The position numbers and the translations under genes were made by a program. Shown piece by piece: positions 30,427 through 41,410 of a stretch of DNA of 64,000 nucleotides; the first letter of the stretch is position 1, and each line of letters begins with the position of its first letter. Source of the DNA: Apostichopus japonicus. Taxonomy: Eukaryota > Echinodermata > Holothuroidea > Aspidochirotida > Stichopodidae. Location: the NCBI RefSeq assembly GCF_037975245.1, contig NC_092577.1, positions 22,842,398 through 22,906,397 of the forward strand, read 5' to 3'. The notes below the pieces were generated by a model, which saw nothing but the letters and a program-made list of their open reading frames with translations, was not told the origin of the DNA and searched no databases.

Positions 30427-30544
30427 GTCTACGGCCATATCACGTTGACTATACCGGTTCTCGTCCGATCACCGAAGTCAAGCAACGTAGAGCGCAGTCA
30501 GTACTTGGATGGGTGACCGCCTGGGAATACTGGGTGCCGTAGGC
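30427..30544 (+). rRNA. 5S copy 119, consensus
   Basis: S follows (74 bp). Confidence 0.92.
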
Positions 30545-30618
30545 TTTTATTTTCCTAATTGATAACACTATGTTGCCACGACGATGAGAAAGTGAAATGG
30601 CCTACATTGACCTCTTAT

Positions 30619-30736
30619 GTAAACGGCCATATCACGTTGACTATACCGGTTCTCGTCCGATCACCGAAGTCAAGCAACGTAGAGCGCAGTCAGTACTTGG
30701 ATGGGTGACCGCCTGGGAATACTGGGTGCCGTAGGC
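30619..30736 (+). rRNA. 5S copy 120, M type
   Basis: L follows. Confidence 0.75.
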
Positions 30737-30961
30737 CTTCCTTTTCCTAATTAGAACACTGTCTTGCCACAAGGAAAGCGATTTGAAAATCGAATATATT
30801 AATAAATAACTCGATTGTTTTTATATATTAGAATTTAATACATATATATGTGCAATATAGATTAACTTAATATATATTAAATACATTCATGTATAATATA
30901 TACATTAAATCCACTCATCATAACCTACCAAACAACTAGCCTGCATTTCACCTCTTGTAAT

Positions 30962-31079
30962 GTCTACGGCCACATCACGTTCAATATACCGGTTCTCGTC
31001 CGATCACCGAAGTCAAGCAACGTAGAGCGCAGTCAGTACTAAGGTGGGTGACCGCCTGGGAATACTGGGTGCCGTAGGC
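30962..31079 (+). rRNA. 5S copy 121, A type
   Basis: S follows. Confidence 0.76.
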
Positions 31080-31156
31080 TTTTATTTTCCTAATTGATAA
31101 CACTATGTTGCCACGACGATGAAAAATTGAAATGGCCTACATTGACCTCTTGTTAT

Positions 31157-31274
31157 GTCTACGGCCATATCACGTTGACTATACCGGTTCTCGTCCGATC
31201 ACCGAAGTCAAGCAACGTAGAGCGCAGTCAGTACTTGGATGGGTGACCGCCTGGGAATACTGGGTGCCGTAGGC
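31157..31274 (+). rRNA. 5S copy 122, consensus
   Basis: Lx follows. Confidence 0.92.
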
Positions 31275-31450
31275 CTTTCTTTTTCTAATTAGAACACTGT
31301 CTTGCCACAAGGAAAGCGATTTGAAAATCGAATATATTAATAAATAACTCGATTGTTTTTATATATTAGAATTTAATATACATTTAATATACATTAAATC
31401 CACTCATCATAACCTACCAAACAACTAGCCTGCATTTCACCTCTTGTAAT
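31275..31450 (+). repeat. Shortened long spacer Lx
   Basis: Same deletion and same junction as 25853-26028, in the third copy of that block. Confidence 0.88.
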
Positions 31451-31568
31451 GTCTACGGCCACATCACGTTCAATATACCGGTTCTCGTCCGATCAGGTAA
31501 GTCAAGCAACGTAGAGCGCAGTCAGTACTAAGGTAAGTGACCGCCTGGGAATACTGGGTGCCGTAGGC
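31451..31568 (+). rRNA. 5S copy 123, AG type, G85A/G86A
   Basis: S follows. Confidence 0.68.
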
Positions 31569-31645
31569 TTTTATTTTCCCAATTGATAACACTATGTTGC
31601 CACGACGATGAAAAATTGAAATGGCCTACATTGACCTCTTGTCAT

Positions 31646-31763
31646 GTCTACGGCCATATCACGTTGACTATACCGGTTCTCGTCCGATCACCGAAGTCAA
31701 GCAACGTAGAGCGCAGTCAGTACTTGGATGGGTGACCGCCTGGGAATACTGGGTGCCGTAGGC
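31646..31763 (+). rRNA. 5S copy 124, consensus
   Basis: L follows. Confidence 0.92.
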
Positions 31764-31988
31764 CTTTCTTTTTCTAATTAGAACACTGTCTTGCCACAAG
31801 GAAAGCGATTTGAAAATCGAATATATTAATAAATAACTCGATTGTTTTTATATATTAGAATTTAATACATATATATGTGAAATATAGATTAACTTAATAT
31901 ATATTAAATACATTCATGTATAATATATACATTAAATCCACTCATCATAACCTACCAAACAACTAGCCTGCATTTCACCTCTTGTAAT

Positions 31989-32106
31989 GTCTACGGCCAC
32001 ATCACGTTCAATATACCGGTTCTCGTCCGATCAGGTAAGTCAAGCAACGTAGAGCGCAGTCAGTACTAAGGTGGGTGACCGCCTGGGAATACTGGGTGCC
32101 GTAGGC
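31989..32106 (+). rRNA. 5S copy 125, AG type
   Basis: S follows. Confidence 0.7.
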
Positions 32107-32183
32107 TTTTATTTTCCTAATTGATAACACTATGTTGCCACGACGATGAAAAATTGAAATGGCCTACATTGACCTCTTGTTAT

Positions 32184-32301
32184 GTCTACGGCCATATCAC
32201 GTTGACTATACCGGTTCTCGTCCGATCACCGAAGTCAAGCAACGTAGAGCGCAGTCAGTACTTGGATGGGTGACCGCCTGGGAATACTGGGTGCCGTAGG
32301 C
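32184..32301 (+). rRNA. 5S copy 126, consensus
   Basis: L follows, with an ATATACATTAAC variant. Confidence 0.92.
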
Positions 32302-32526
32302 CTTTCTTTTTCTAATTAGAACACTGTCTTGCCACAAGGAAAGCGATTTGAAAATCGAATATATTAATAAATAACTCGATTGTTTTTATATATTAGAATT
32401 TAATACATATATATGTGAAATATACATTAACTTAATATATATTAAATACATTCATGTATAATATATACATTAAATCCACTCATCATAACCTACCAAACAA
32501 CTAGCCTGCATTTCACCTCTTGTAAT

Positions 32527-32644
32527 GTCTACGGCCACATCACGTTCAATATACCGGTTCTCGTCCGATCACCGAAGTCAAGCAACGTAGAGCGCAGTCA
32601 GTACTAAGGTGGGTGACCGCCTGGGAATACTGGGTGCCGTAGGC
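32527..32644 (+). rRNA. 5S copy 127, A type
   Basis: S follows. Confidence 0.76.
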
Positions 32645-32721
32645 TTTTATTTTCACAATTGATAACACTATGTTGCCACGACGATGAGAAATTGAAATGG
32701 CCTCCATTGACCTCTTGTTAT

Positions 32722-32839
32722 GTCTACGGCCATATCACGTTGACTATACCGGTTCTCGTCCGATCACCGAAGTCAAGCAACGTAGAGCGCAGTCAGTACT
32801 TGGATGGGTGACCGCCTGGGAATACTGGGTGCCGTAGGC
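32722..32839 (+). rRNA. 5S copy 128, consensus
   Basis: S follows. Confidence 0.92.
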
Positions 32840-32916
32840 TTTTATTTTCCTCATTGATAACACTATGTTGCCACGACGATGAGAAATTGAAATGGCCTAC
32901 ATTGACCTCTTGTTAT

Positions 32917-33034
32917 GTCTACGGCCATATCACGTTGACTATACCGGTTCTCGTCCGATCACCGAAGTCAAGCAACGAAGAGCGCAGTCAGTGCTTGGAT
33001 GGGTGACCGCCTGGGAATACTGGATGCCGTAGGC
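32917..33034 (+). rRNA. 5S copy 129, T62A/A77G/G108A
   Basis: S follows. Confidence 0.82.
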
Positions 33035-33111
33035 TTTTATTTTCCTAATTGATAACACTATGTTGCCACGACGATGAAAAATTGAAATGGCCTACATTGA
33101 CCTCTTGTTAT

Positions 33112-33229
33112 GTCTACGGCCATATCACGTTGACTATACCGGTTCTCGTCCGATCACAGAAGTCAAGCATCGAAGAGCGCAGTCAGTACTTGGATGGGTG
33201 ACCGCCTGGGAATACTGGGTGCCGTAGGC
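33112..33229 (+). rRNA. 5S copy 130, C47A/A59T/T62A
   Basis: C47A weakens helix III; the other two lie in box A. S follows. Confidence 0.82.
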
Positions 33230-33306
33230 TTTTATTTTCCTAATTGATAACAGTATGTTGCCACGACGATGAAAAATTGAAATGGCCTACATTGACCTCT
33301 TGTTAT

Positions 33307-33424
33307 GTCTACGGCCATATCACGTTGACTATACCGGTTCTCGTCCGATCACAGAAGTCAAGCATCGAAGAGCGCAGTCAGTACTTGGATGGGTGACCGC
33401 CTGGGAATACTGGGTGCCGCAGGC
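33307..33424 (+). rRNA. 5S copy 131, C47A/A59T/T62A/T114C
   Basis: Combines the markers of copy 130 with the T114C end: recombinant. L' follows. Confidence 0.8.
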
Positions 33425-33649
33425 CTTTCTTTTTCTAATTAGAACACTGTCTTGCCACAAGGAAAGCGATTTGAAAATCGAATATATTAATAAATAACTC
33501 GATTGTTTTTATATATTAGAATTTAATACACATATTTGTGAAATATAGATTAACTTAATATATATTAAATACATTCATGTATAATATATACAATAAATCC
33601 ACTCATCATAACCTACCAAACAACTAGCCTGCTATTCACCTCTTGTAAT

Positions 33650-33767
33650 GTCTACGGCCACATCACGTTCAATATACCGGTTCTCGTCCGATCACCGAAG
33701 TCAAGCAACGTAGAACGCAGTCAGTACTAAGGTGGGTGACCGCCTGGGAATAATGGGTGCCGTAGGC
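33650..33767 (+). rRNA. 5S copy 132, A type, G66A/C104A
   Basis: S follows. Confidence 0.72.
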
Positions 33768-33844
33768 TTTTATTTTCCTAATTGATAACACTATGTTGCC
33801 ACGACGATGAGAAATTGAAATGTCCTACATTGACCTCTTGTTAT

Positions 33845-33962
33845 GTCTACGGCCATATCACGTTGACTATACCGGTTCTCGTCCGATCACCGAAGTCAAG
33901 CAACGTAGAGCGCAGTCAGTACTTGGATGGGTGACCGCCTGGGAATACTGGGTGCCGTAGGC
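33845..33962 (+). rRNA. 5S copy 133, consensus
   Basis: S follows. Confidence 0.92.
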
Positions 33963-34039
33963 TTTTATTTTCCTAATTGATAACACTATGTTGCCACGAC
34001 GATGAAAAATTGAAATGGCCTACATTGACCTCTTGTTAT

Positions 34040-34157
34040 GTCTACGGCCATATCACGTTGACTATACCGGTTCTCGTCCGATCACCGAAGTCAAGCAACG
34101 TAGAGCGCAGTCAGTACTTGGATGGGTGACCGCCTGGGAATACTGGGTGTCGTAGGC
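34040..34157 (+). rRNA. 5S copy 134, C111T
   Basis: S follows. Confidence 0.86.
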
Positions 34158-34234
34158 TGTTATTTTCCTAATTGATAACACTATGTTGCCACGACGATGA
34201 GAAATTGAAATGGCCTACATTGACCTCTTGTTAT

Positions 34235-34352
34235 GTCTACGGCCATATCACGTTGACTATACCGGTTCTCGTCCGATCACCGAAGTCAAGCAACGTAGAG
34301 CGCAGTCAGTACTTGGATGGGTGACCGCCTGGGAATACTGGGTGCCGCAGGC
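34235..34352 (+). rRNA. 5S copy 135, T114C
   Basis: L' follows. Confidence 0.82.
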
Positions 34353-34577
34353 CTTTCTTTTTCTAATTAGAACACTGTCTTGCCACAAGGAAAGCGATTT
34401 GAAAATCGAATATATTAATAAATAACTCGATTGTTTTTATATATTAGAATTTAATACACATATTTGTGAAATATAGATTAACTTAATATATATTAAATAC
34501 ATTCATGTATAATATATACAATAAATCCACTCATCATAACCTACCAAACAACTAGCCTGCTATTCACCTCTTGTAAT

Positions 34578-34695
34578 GTCTACGGCCACATCACGTTCAA
34601 TATACCGGTTCTCGTCCGATCACCGAAGTCAAGCAACGTAGAGCGCAGTCAGTACTAAGGTGGGTGACCGCCTGGGAATACTGGGTGCCGTAGGC
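34578..34695 (+). rRNA. 5S copy 136, A type
   Basis: S follows. Confidence 0.76.
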
Positions 34696-34772
34696 TTTTA
34701 TTTTCACAATTGATAACACTATGTTGCCACGACGATGAGAAATTGAAATGGCCTCCATTGACCTCTTGTTAT

Positions 34773-34890
34773 GTCTACGGCCATATCACGTTGACTATAC
34801 CGGTTCTCGTCCGATCACCGAAGTCAAGCAACGTAGAGCGCAGTCAGTACTTGGATGGGTGACCGCCTGGGAATACTGGGTGCCGTAGGC
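34773..34890 (+). rRNA. 5S copy 137, consensus
   Basis: S follows (74 bp). Confidence 0.92.
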
Positions 34891-34964
34891 TTTTATTTTC
34901 CTAATTGATAACACTATGTTGCCACGACGATGAGAAAGTGAAATGGCCTACATTGACCTCTTAT

Positions 34965-35082
34965 GTAAACGGCCATATCACGTTGACTATACCGGTTCTC
35001 GTCCGATCACCGAAGTCAAGCAACGTAGAGCGCAGTCAGTACTTGGATGGGTGACCGCCTGGGAATACTGGGTGCCGTAGGC
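34965..35082 (+). rRNA. 5S copy 138, M type
   Basis: L follows. Confidence 0.75.
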
Positions 35083-35307
35083 CTTCCTTTTCCTAATTAG
35101 AACACTGTCTTGCCACAAGGAAAGCGATTTGAAAATCGAATATATTAATAAATAACTCGATTGTTTTTATATATTAGAATTTAATACATATATATGTGCA
35201 ATATAGATTAACTTAATATATATTAAATACATTCATGTATAATATATACATTAAATCCACTCATCATAACCTACCAAACAACTAGCCTGCATTTCACCTC
35301 TTGTAAT

Positions 35308-35425
35308 GTCTACGGCCACATCACGTTGACTATACCGGTTCTCGTCCGATCACAGAAGTCAAGCATCGAAGAGCGCAGTCAGTACTTGGATGGGTGACCG
35401 CCTGGGAATACTGGGTGCCGTAGGC
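35308..35425 (+). rRNA. 5S copy 139, C47A/A59T/T62A after an L spacer
   Basis: Has GACTATACC and no AAGG although an L spacer precedes it. S follows. Confidence 0.82.
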
Positions 35426-35502
35426 TTTTATTTTCCTAATTGATAACACTATGTTGCCACGACGATGAAAAATTGAAATGGCCTACATTGACCTCTTGTC
35501 AT

Positions 35503-35620
35503 GTCTACGGCCATATCACGTTGACTATTCGGGTTCTCGTCCGATCACCGAAGTCAAGCAACGTAGAGCGCAGTCAGTACTTGGATGGGTGACCGCCTGG
35601 GAATACTGGGTGCCGTAGGC
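35503..35620 (+). rRNA. 5S copy 140, A27T/C29G
   Basis: TATTCGGGTTC; C29G hits helix III. H1 follows. Confidence 0.83.
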
Positions 35621-35854
35621 TTTTATTTTCCTAATTGATAACACTATGTTGCCACGACGATGAGAAATTGAAATGGCCTACATTGTCTTGCCACAAGGAA
35701 AGCGATTTGAAAATCGAATATATTAATAAATAACTACTATATGTAAAATATAGGTTAACATAATATATATTAAATCCATTCATGTATAATATATATATTA
35801 AATCCACTCATCATAACCTACCAAACAACTAGCCTACATTTCACCTCTTAGAAT
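35621..35854 (+). repeat. Hybrid spacer H1, 234-bp form
   Basis: The first 70 bp are an S spacer up to CCTACATTG. This is joined to TCTTGCCACAAGGAAAGC of the L spacer, so the homologous spacer start is present twice. The AT-rich part is shorter than in L (ACTACTATATGTAAAATA). The same form is at 36165-36398 and 41724-41957. Microhomology at the junction suggests a recombination product. Confidence 0.85.
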
Positions 35855-35972
35855 GTCTACGGCCACATCACGATGACTATACCGGTTCTCGTCCGATCAC
35901 CGAAGTCAAGCAACGTAGAGCGCAGTCAGTACTTGGATGGGTGACCGCCTGGGAATACTGGGTGCCGTAAGC
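35855..35972 (+). rRNA. 5S copy 141, T19A/G116A
   Basis: Ends GTAAGC. 74-bp S follows. Confidence 0.82.
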
Positions 35973-36046
35973 TTTTATTTTCCTAATTGATAACACTATG
36001 TTGCCACGACGATGAGAAAGTGAAATGGCCTACATTGACCTCTTAT

Positions 36047-36164
36047 GTAAACGGCCATATCACGTTGACTATACCGGTTCTCGTCCGATCACCGAAGTCA
36101 AGCAACGTAGAGCGCAGTCAGTACTTGGATGGGTGACCGCCTGGGAATACTGGGTGCAGTAGGC
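36047..36164 (+). rRNA. 5S copy 142, M type, C112A
   Basis: H1 follows. Confidence 0.74.
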
Positions 36165-36398
36165 TTTTATTTTCCTAATTGATAACACTATGTTGCCACG
36201 ACGATGGGAAATTGAAATGGCCTACATTGTCTTGCCACAAGGAAAGCGATTTGAAAATCGAATATATTAATAAATAACTACTATATGCAAAATATAGGTT
36301 AACATAATATATATTAAATCCATTCATGTATAATATATATATTAAATCCACTCATCATAACCTACCAAACAACTAGCCTACATTTCACCTCTTAGAAT

Positions 36399-36516
36399 GT
36401 CTACGGCCACATCACGATGACTATACCGGTTCTCGTCCGATCACCGAAGTCAAGCAACGTAGAGCGCAGTCAGTACTTGGATGGGTGACCGCCTGGGAAC
36501 ACTGGGTGCCGTAGGC
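36399..36516 (+). rRNA. 5S copy 143, T19A/T102C
   Basis: 74-bp S follows. Confidence 0.84.
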
Positions 36517-36590
36517 TTTTATTTTCCTAATTGATAACACTATGTTGCCACGACGATGAGAAAGTGAAATGGCCTACATTGACCTCTTAT

Positions 36591-36708
36591 GTAAACGGCC
36601 ATATCACGTTGACTATACCGGTTCTCGTCCGATCACCGAAGTCAAGCAACGTAGAGCGCAGTCAGTACTTGGATGGGTGACCGCCTGGGAATACTGGGTG
36701 CCGTAGGC
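36591..36708 (+). rRNA. 5S copy 144, M type
   Basis: S follows, unlike most M copies. Confidence 0.75.
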
Positions 36709-36785
36709 TTTTATTTTCCTCATTGATAACACTATGTTGCCACGACGATGAAAAATTTAAATGGCCTACATTGACCTCTTGTTAT

Positions 36786-36903
36786 GTCTACGGCCACATC
36801 GCGTTGACTATACCGGTTCTCGTCCGATCACCGAAGGCAAGCAACGTAGAGCGCAGTCAGTACTTGGATGGATGACCGCCTGGGAATACTGGGTGTCGTA
36901 GGC
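36786..36903 (+). rRNA. 5S copy 145, A16G/T52G/G87A/C111T
   Basis: S follows. Confidence 0.81.
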
Positions 36904-36980
36904 TTTTATTTTCCTAATTGATAACACTATGTTGCCACGACGATGAGAAATTGAAATGGCCTACATTGACCTCTTCTTAT

Positions 36981-37098
36981 GTCTACGGCCATATCACGTT
37001 GACTATACCGGTTCTCGTTCGATCACCGAAGTCAAGCAACGTAGAGCGCAGTCAGTACTTGGATGGGTGACCGAATGGGAATACTGGGTGCCGTAGGC
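36981..37098 (+). rRNA. 5S copy 146, C39T/C94A/C95A
   Basis: Box C reads GACCGAATGGG. 74-bp S follows. Confidence 0.8.
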
Positions 37099-37172
37099 TT
37101 TTACTTTCCTAATTGATAACACTATGTTGCCACGACGATGAGAAAGTGAAATGGCCTACATTGACCTCTTAT

Positions 37173-37290
37173 GTAAACGGCCATATCACGTTGACTATAC
37201 CGGTTCTCGTCCGATCACCGAAGTCAAGCAACGTAGAGCGCAGTCAGTACTTGGATGGGTGACCGCCTGGGAATACTGGGTGCCGTAGGC
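37173..37290 (+). rRNA. 5S copy 147, M type
   Basis: L follows. Confidence 0.75.
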
Positions 37291-37515
37291 CTTCCTTTTC
37301 CTAATTAGAACACTGTCTTGCCACAAGGAAAGCGATTTGAAAATCGAATATATTAATAAATAACTCGATTGTTTTTATATATTAGAATTTAATACATATA
37401 TATGTGAAATATAGATTAACTTAATATATATTAAATACATTCATGTATAATATATACATTAAATCCACTCATCATAACCTACCAAACAACTAGCCTGCAT
37501 TTCACCTCTTGTAAT

Positions 37516-37633
37516 GTCTACGGCCACATCACGTTCAATATACCGGTTCTCGTCCGATCACCGAAGTCAAGCAACGAAGAGCGCAGTCAGTACTTGGATG
37601 GATGACCGCCTGGGAATACTGGGTGTCGTAGGC
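37516..37633 (+). rRNA. 5S copy 148, A-type 5' half with T62A/G87A/C111T
   Basis: Chimera after an L spacer without AAGG. S follows. Confidence 0.8.
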
Positions 37634-37710
37634 TTTTATTTTCCTAATTGATAACACTATGTTGCCACGACGATGAGGAATTGAAATGGCCTACATTGAC
37701 CTCTTGTTAT

Positions 37711-37828
37711 GTCTACGGCCATATCACGTTGACTATACCGGTTCTAGTCCGATCACCGAAGTCAAGCAACGTAGAGCGCAGTCAGTACTTGGATGGGTGA
37801 CCCCCTGGGAATACTGGGTGCCGTAGGC
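37711..37828 (+). rRNA. 5S copy 149, C36A/G93C
   Basis: S follows. Confidence 0.83.
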
Positions 37829-37905
37829 TTTTATTTTCCTAATTGATAACACTATGTTGCCACGACGATGAAAAATTGAAATGGCCTACATTGACCTCTT
37901 GTTAT

Positions 37906-38023
37906 GTCTACGGCCATATCACGTTGACTATACCGGTTCTCGTCCGATCACCGAAGTCAAGCAACGTAGAGCGCAGTCAGTAGTTGGATGGGTGACCGCC
38001 TGGGAATACTGGGTGCCGTAGGC
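37906..38023 (+). rRNA. 5S copy 150, C78G
   Basis: GTAGTTGG. H2 follows. Confidence 0.85.
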
Positions 38024-38291
38024 TTTTATTTTCCTAATTGATAACACTATGTTGCCACGACGATGAGAAATTGAAATGGCCTACATTGACCTCTTGTCAC
38101 AAGGAAAGCGATTTGAAAATCCAATATATTTATAAATAACTACTTTGTTTTTATGTATTAGAATTTTATACATATATATGTAAAATATAGATTAACATAA
38201 TATATATTAAATCCATTCATGTATAATATATATATTAAATCAACTCATCATAACCTACCACACAAGTAGTCTGCATTTCACCTCTTGTTAT
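38024..38291 (+). repeat. Hybrid spacer H2, 268 bp
   Basis: An almost complete S spacer up to GACCTCTTG is joined to TCACAAGGAAAGCG of the L spacer, apparently at a shared CTTG. The AT part holds TACATATATATGTA. Also at 43781-44048, 45630-45897, 49689-49956, 51733-52000, 53989-54256, 57341-57608, 58459-58726, 60505-60772 and 62761-63028. All ten lie in the right half of the window. Confidence 0.85.
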
Positions 38292-38409
38292 GTCTACGGC
38301 CACATCACGTTGACGATACCGGTTCTCGTCCGATCACCGAAGTCAAGCAACGTAGAGCGCAGTCAGTACTTGGATGGGTGACCGCCTGGGAATACTGGGT
38401 GCCGTAGGC
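38292..38409 (+). rRNA. 5S copy 151, T24G
   Basis: S follows. Confidence 0.86.
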
Positions 38410-38486
38410 TTTTATTTTCCTAATTGATAACACTATGTTGCCACGACGATGAGAAATTGAAATGGCCTACATTGACCTCTTGTTAT

Positions 38487-38578
38487 GTCTACGGCCATAT
38501 CACGTTGACGATACCGGTTCTCGTCCGATCACCGAAGTCAAGCAACGTAGAGCGCAGTCAGAGCTGGGTGCCGTAGGC
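38487..38578 (+). pseudogene. 5S copy 152, D type, second form
   Basis: Same 26-bp loss but CAGAGCTGGG at the junction; T24G. S follows. Confidence 0.87.
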
Positions 38579-38655
38579 TTTTATTTTCCCAATTGATAAC
38601 ACTATGTTGCCACGACGATGAGAAAGTGAAATGGCCTACATTGACCTCTTGTTAT

Positions 38656-38773
38656 GTCTACGGCCATATCACGTTGACTATACCGGTTCTCGTCCGATTA
38701 CCGAAGTCAAGCAACGTAGAGCGCAGTCAGTACTTGGATGGGTGACCGCCTGGGAATACTGGGTGCCGTAGGC
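38656..38773 (+). rRNA. 5S copy 153, C44T
   Basis: L follows. Confidence 0.87.
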
Positions 38774-38998
38774 CTTTCTTTTTCTAATTAGAACACTGTC
38801 TTGCCACAAGGAAAGCGATTTGAAAATCGAATATATTAATAAATAACTCGATTGTTTTTATATATTAGAATTTAATACATATATATGTGAAATATAGATT
38901 AACTTAATATATATTAAATACATTCATGTATAATATATACATTAAATCCACTCATCATAACCTACCAAACAACTAGCCTGCATTTCACCTCTTGTAAT

Positions 38999-39116
38999 GT
39001 CTACGGCCACATCACGTTCAATATACCGGTTCTCGTCCGATCAGGTAAGTCAAGCAACGTAGAGCGCAGTCAGTACTAAGGTGGGTGACCGCCTGGGAAT
39101 ACTGGGTGCCGTAGGC
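38999..39116 (+). rRNA. 5S copy 154, AG type
   Basis: S follows. Confidence 0.7.
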
Positions 39117-39193
39117 TTTTATTTTCACAATTGATAACACTATGTTGCCACGACGATGAGAAATTGAAATGGCCTCCATTGACCTCTTCTTAT

Positions 39194-39311
39194 GTCTACG
39201 GCCATATCACGTTGACTATACCGGTTCTCGTCCGATCACCGAAGTCAAGCAACGTAGAGCGCAGTCAGTACTTGGATGGGTGACCGCCTGGGAATACTGG
39301 GTGCCGTAGGC
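39194..39311 (+). rRNA. 5S copy 155, consensus
   Basis: S follows. Confidence 0.92.
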
Positions 39312-39388
39312 TTTTATTTTCCTAATTGATAACACTATGTTGCCACGACGATGAAAAATTGAAATGGCCTACATTGACCTCTTGTTAT

Positions 39389-39480
39389 GTCTACGGCCAT
39401 ATCACGTTGACGATACCGGTTCTCGTCCGATCACCGAAGTCAAGCAACGTAGAGCGCAGTCAGTACTGGGTGCCGTAGGC
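39389..39480 (+). pseudogene. 5S copy 156, D type
   Basis: T24G; S follows. Confidence 0.88.
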
Positions 39481-39557
39481 TTTTATTTTCCCAATTGATA
39501 ACACTATGTTGCCACGACGATGAGAAAGTGAAATGGCCTACATTGACCTCTTGTTAT

Positions 39558-39675
39558 GTCTACGGCCATATCACGTTGACTATACCGGTTCTCGTCCGAT
39601 CACCGAAGTCAAGCAACGTAGAGCGCAGTCAGTACTTGGATGGGTGACCGCCTTGGAATACTGGGTGCCGTAGGC
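39558..39675 (+). rRNA. 5S copy 157, G97T
   Basis: L follows, with an AATCAATAAC variant. Confidence 0.85.
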
Positions 39676-39900
39676 CTTTCTTTTCCTAATTAGAACACTG
39701 TCTTGCCACAAGGAAAGCGATTTGAAAATCGAATATATTAATCAATAACTCGATTGTTTTTATATATTAGAATTTAATACATATATATGTGAAATATAGA
39801 TTAACTTAATATATATTAAATACATTCATGTATAATATATACATTAAATCCACTCATCATAACCTACCAAACAACTAGCCTGCATTTCACCTCTTGTAAT

Positions 39901-40018
39901 GTCTACGGCCACATCACGTTCAATATACCGGTTCTCGTCCGATCAGGTAAGTCAAGCAACGTAGAGCACAGTCAGTACTAAGGTGGGTGACCGCCTGGGA
40001 ATACTGGGTGCCGTAGGC
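39901..40018 (+). rRNA. 5S copy 158, AG type, G68A
   Basis: S follows. Confidence 0.68.
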
Positions 40019-40095
40019 TTTTATTTTCACAATTGATAACACTATGTTGCCACGACGATGAGAAATTGAAATGGCCTACATTGACCTCTTGTTAT

Positions 40096-40213
40096 GTCTA
40101 CGGCCATATCACGTTGACTATACCGGTTCTCGTCCGATCACCGAAGTCAAGCAACGTAGAGCGCAGTCAGTACTTGGATGGGTGACCGCCTGGGAATACT
40201 GGGTGCAGTAGGC
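40096..40213 (+). rRNA. 5S copy 159, C112A
   Basis: S follows. Confidence 0.86.
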
Positions 40214-40290
40214 TTTTATTTTCCTAATTGATAACACTATGTTGCCACGACGATGAGAAATTGAAATGGCCTACATTGACCTCTTGTTAT

Positions 40291-40408
40291 GTCTACGGCC
40301 ATATCACGTTGACTATACCGGTTCTCGTCCGATCACCGAAGTCAAGCAACCTAGGGCGCAGTCAGTACTTGGATGGGTGACCGCCTGGGAATACTGGGTG
40401 CCGTAGGC
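40291..40408 (+). rRNA. 5S copy 160, G61C/A65G
   Basis: CAACCTAGGGCG. 74-bp S follows. Confidence 0.83.
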
Positions 40409-40482
40409 TTTTATTTTCCTAATTGATAACACTATGTTGCCACGACGATGAGAAAGTGAAATGGCCTACATTGACCTCTTAT

Positions 40483-40600
40483 GTAAACGGCCATATCACG
40501 TTGACTATACCGGTTCTCGTCCGATCACCGAAGTCAAGCAACGTAGAGCGCAGTCAGTACTTGGATGGGTGACCGCCTGGGAATACTGGGTGCCGTAGGC
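40483..40600 (+). rRNA. 5S copy 161, M type
   Basis: L follows. Confidence 0.75.
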
Positions 40601-40825
40601 CTTCCTTTTCCTAATTAGAACACTGTCTTGCCACAAGGAAAGCGATTTGAAAATCGAATATATTAATAAATAACTCGATTGTTTTTATATATTAGAATTT
40701 AATACATATATATGTGAAATATAGATTAACTTAATATATATTAAATACATTCATGTATAATATATACATTAAATCCACTCATCATAACCTACCAAACAAC
40801 TAGCCTGCATTTTACCTCTTGTAAT

Positions 40826-40943
40826 GTCTACGGCCACATCACGTTCAATATACCGGTTCTCGTCCGATCACCGAAGTCAAGCAACGTAGAGCGCAGTCAG
40901 TACTAAGGTGGGTGACCGCCTGGGAATACTGGGTGCCGTAGGC
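40826..40943 (+). rRNA. 5S copy 162, A type
   Basis: S follows. Confidence 0.76.
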
Positions 40944-41020
40944 TTTTATTTTCACAATTGATAACACTATGTTGCCACGACGATGAGAAATTGAAATGGC
41001 CTACATTGACCTCTTGTTAT

Positions 41021-41138
41021 GTCTACGGCCATATCACGTTGACTATACCGGTTCTCGTCCGATCACCGAAGTCAAGCAACGTAGAGCGCAGTCAGTACTT
41101 GGATGGGTGACCGCCTGGGAATACTGGGTGCCGTAGGC
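41021..41138 (+). rRNA. 5S copy 163, consensus
   Basis: S follows. Confidence 0.92.
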
Positions 41139-41215
41139 TTTTATTTTCACAATTGATAACACTATGTTGCCACGACGATGAGAAATTGAAATGGCCTACA
41201 TTGACCTCTTGTTAT

Positions 41216-41333
41216 GTCTACGGCCATATCACGTTGACTATACCGGTTCTCGTCCGATCACCGAAGTCAAGCAACGTAGAGCGCAGTCAGTACTTGGATG
41301 GGTGACCGCCTGGGAATACTGGGTGCCGTAGGC
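41216..41333 (+). rRNA. 5S copy 164, consensus
   Basis: S follows. Confidence 0.92.
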
Positions 41334-41410
41334 TTTTATTTTCCTCATTGATAACACTATGTTGCCACGATGATGAGAAATTGAAATGGCCTACATTGAC
41401 CTCTTGTTAT

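Larger units (their letters stand above)
33650..34577 (+). repeat. 928-bp higher-order repeat, fifth copy
   Basis: Same gene order and L' spacer. The unit before it also ends in T114C plus L' but carries other markers, so it is a recombinant. Confidence 0.86.
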
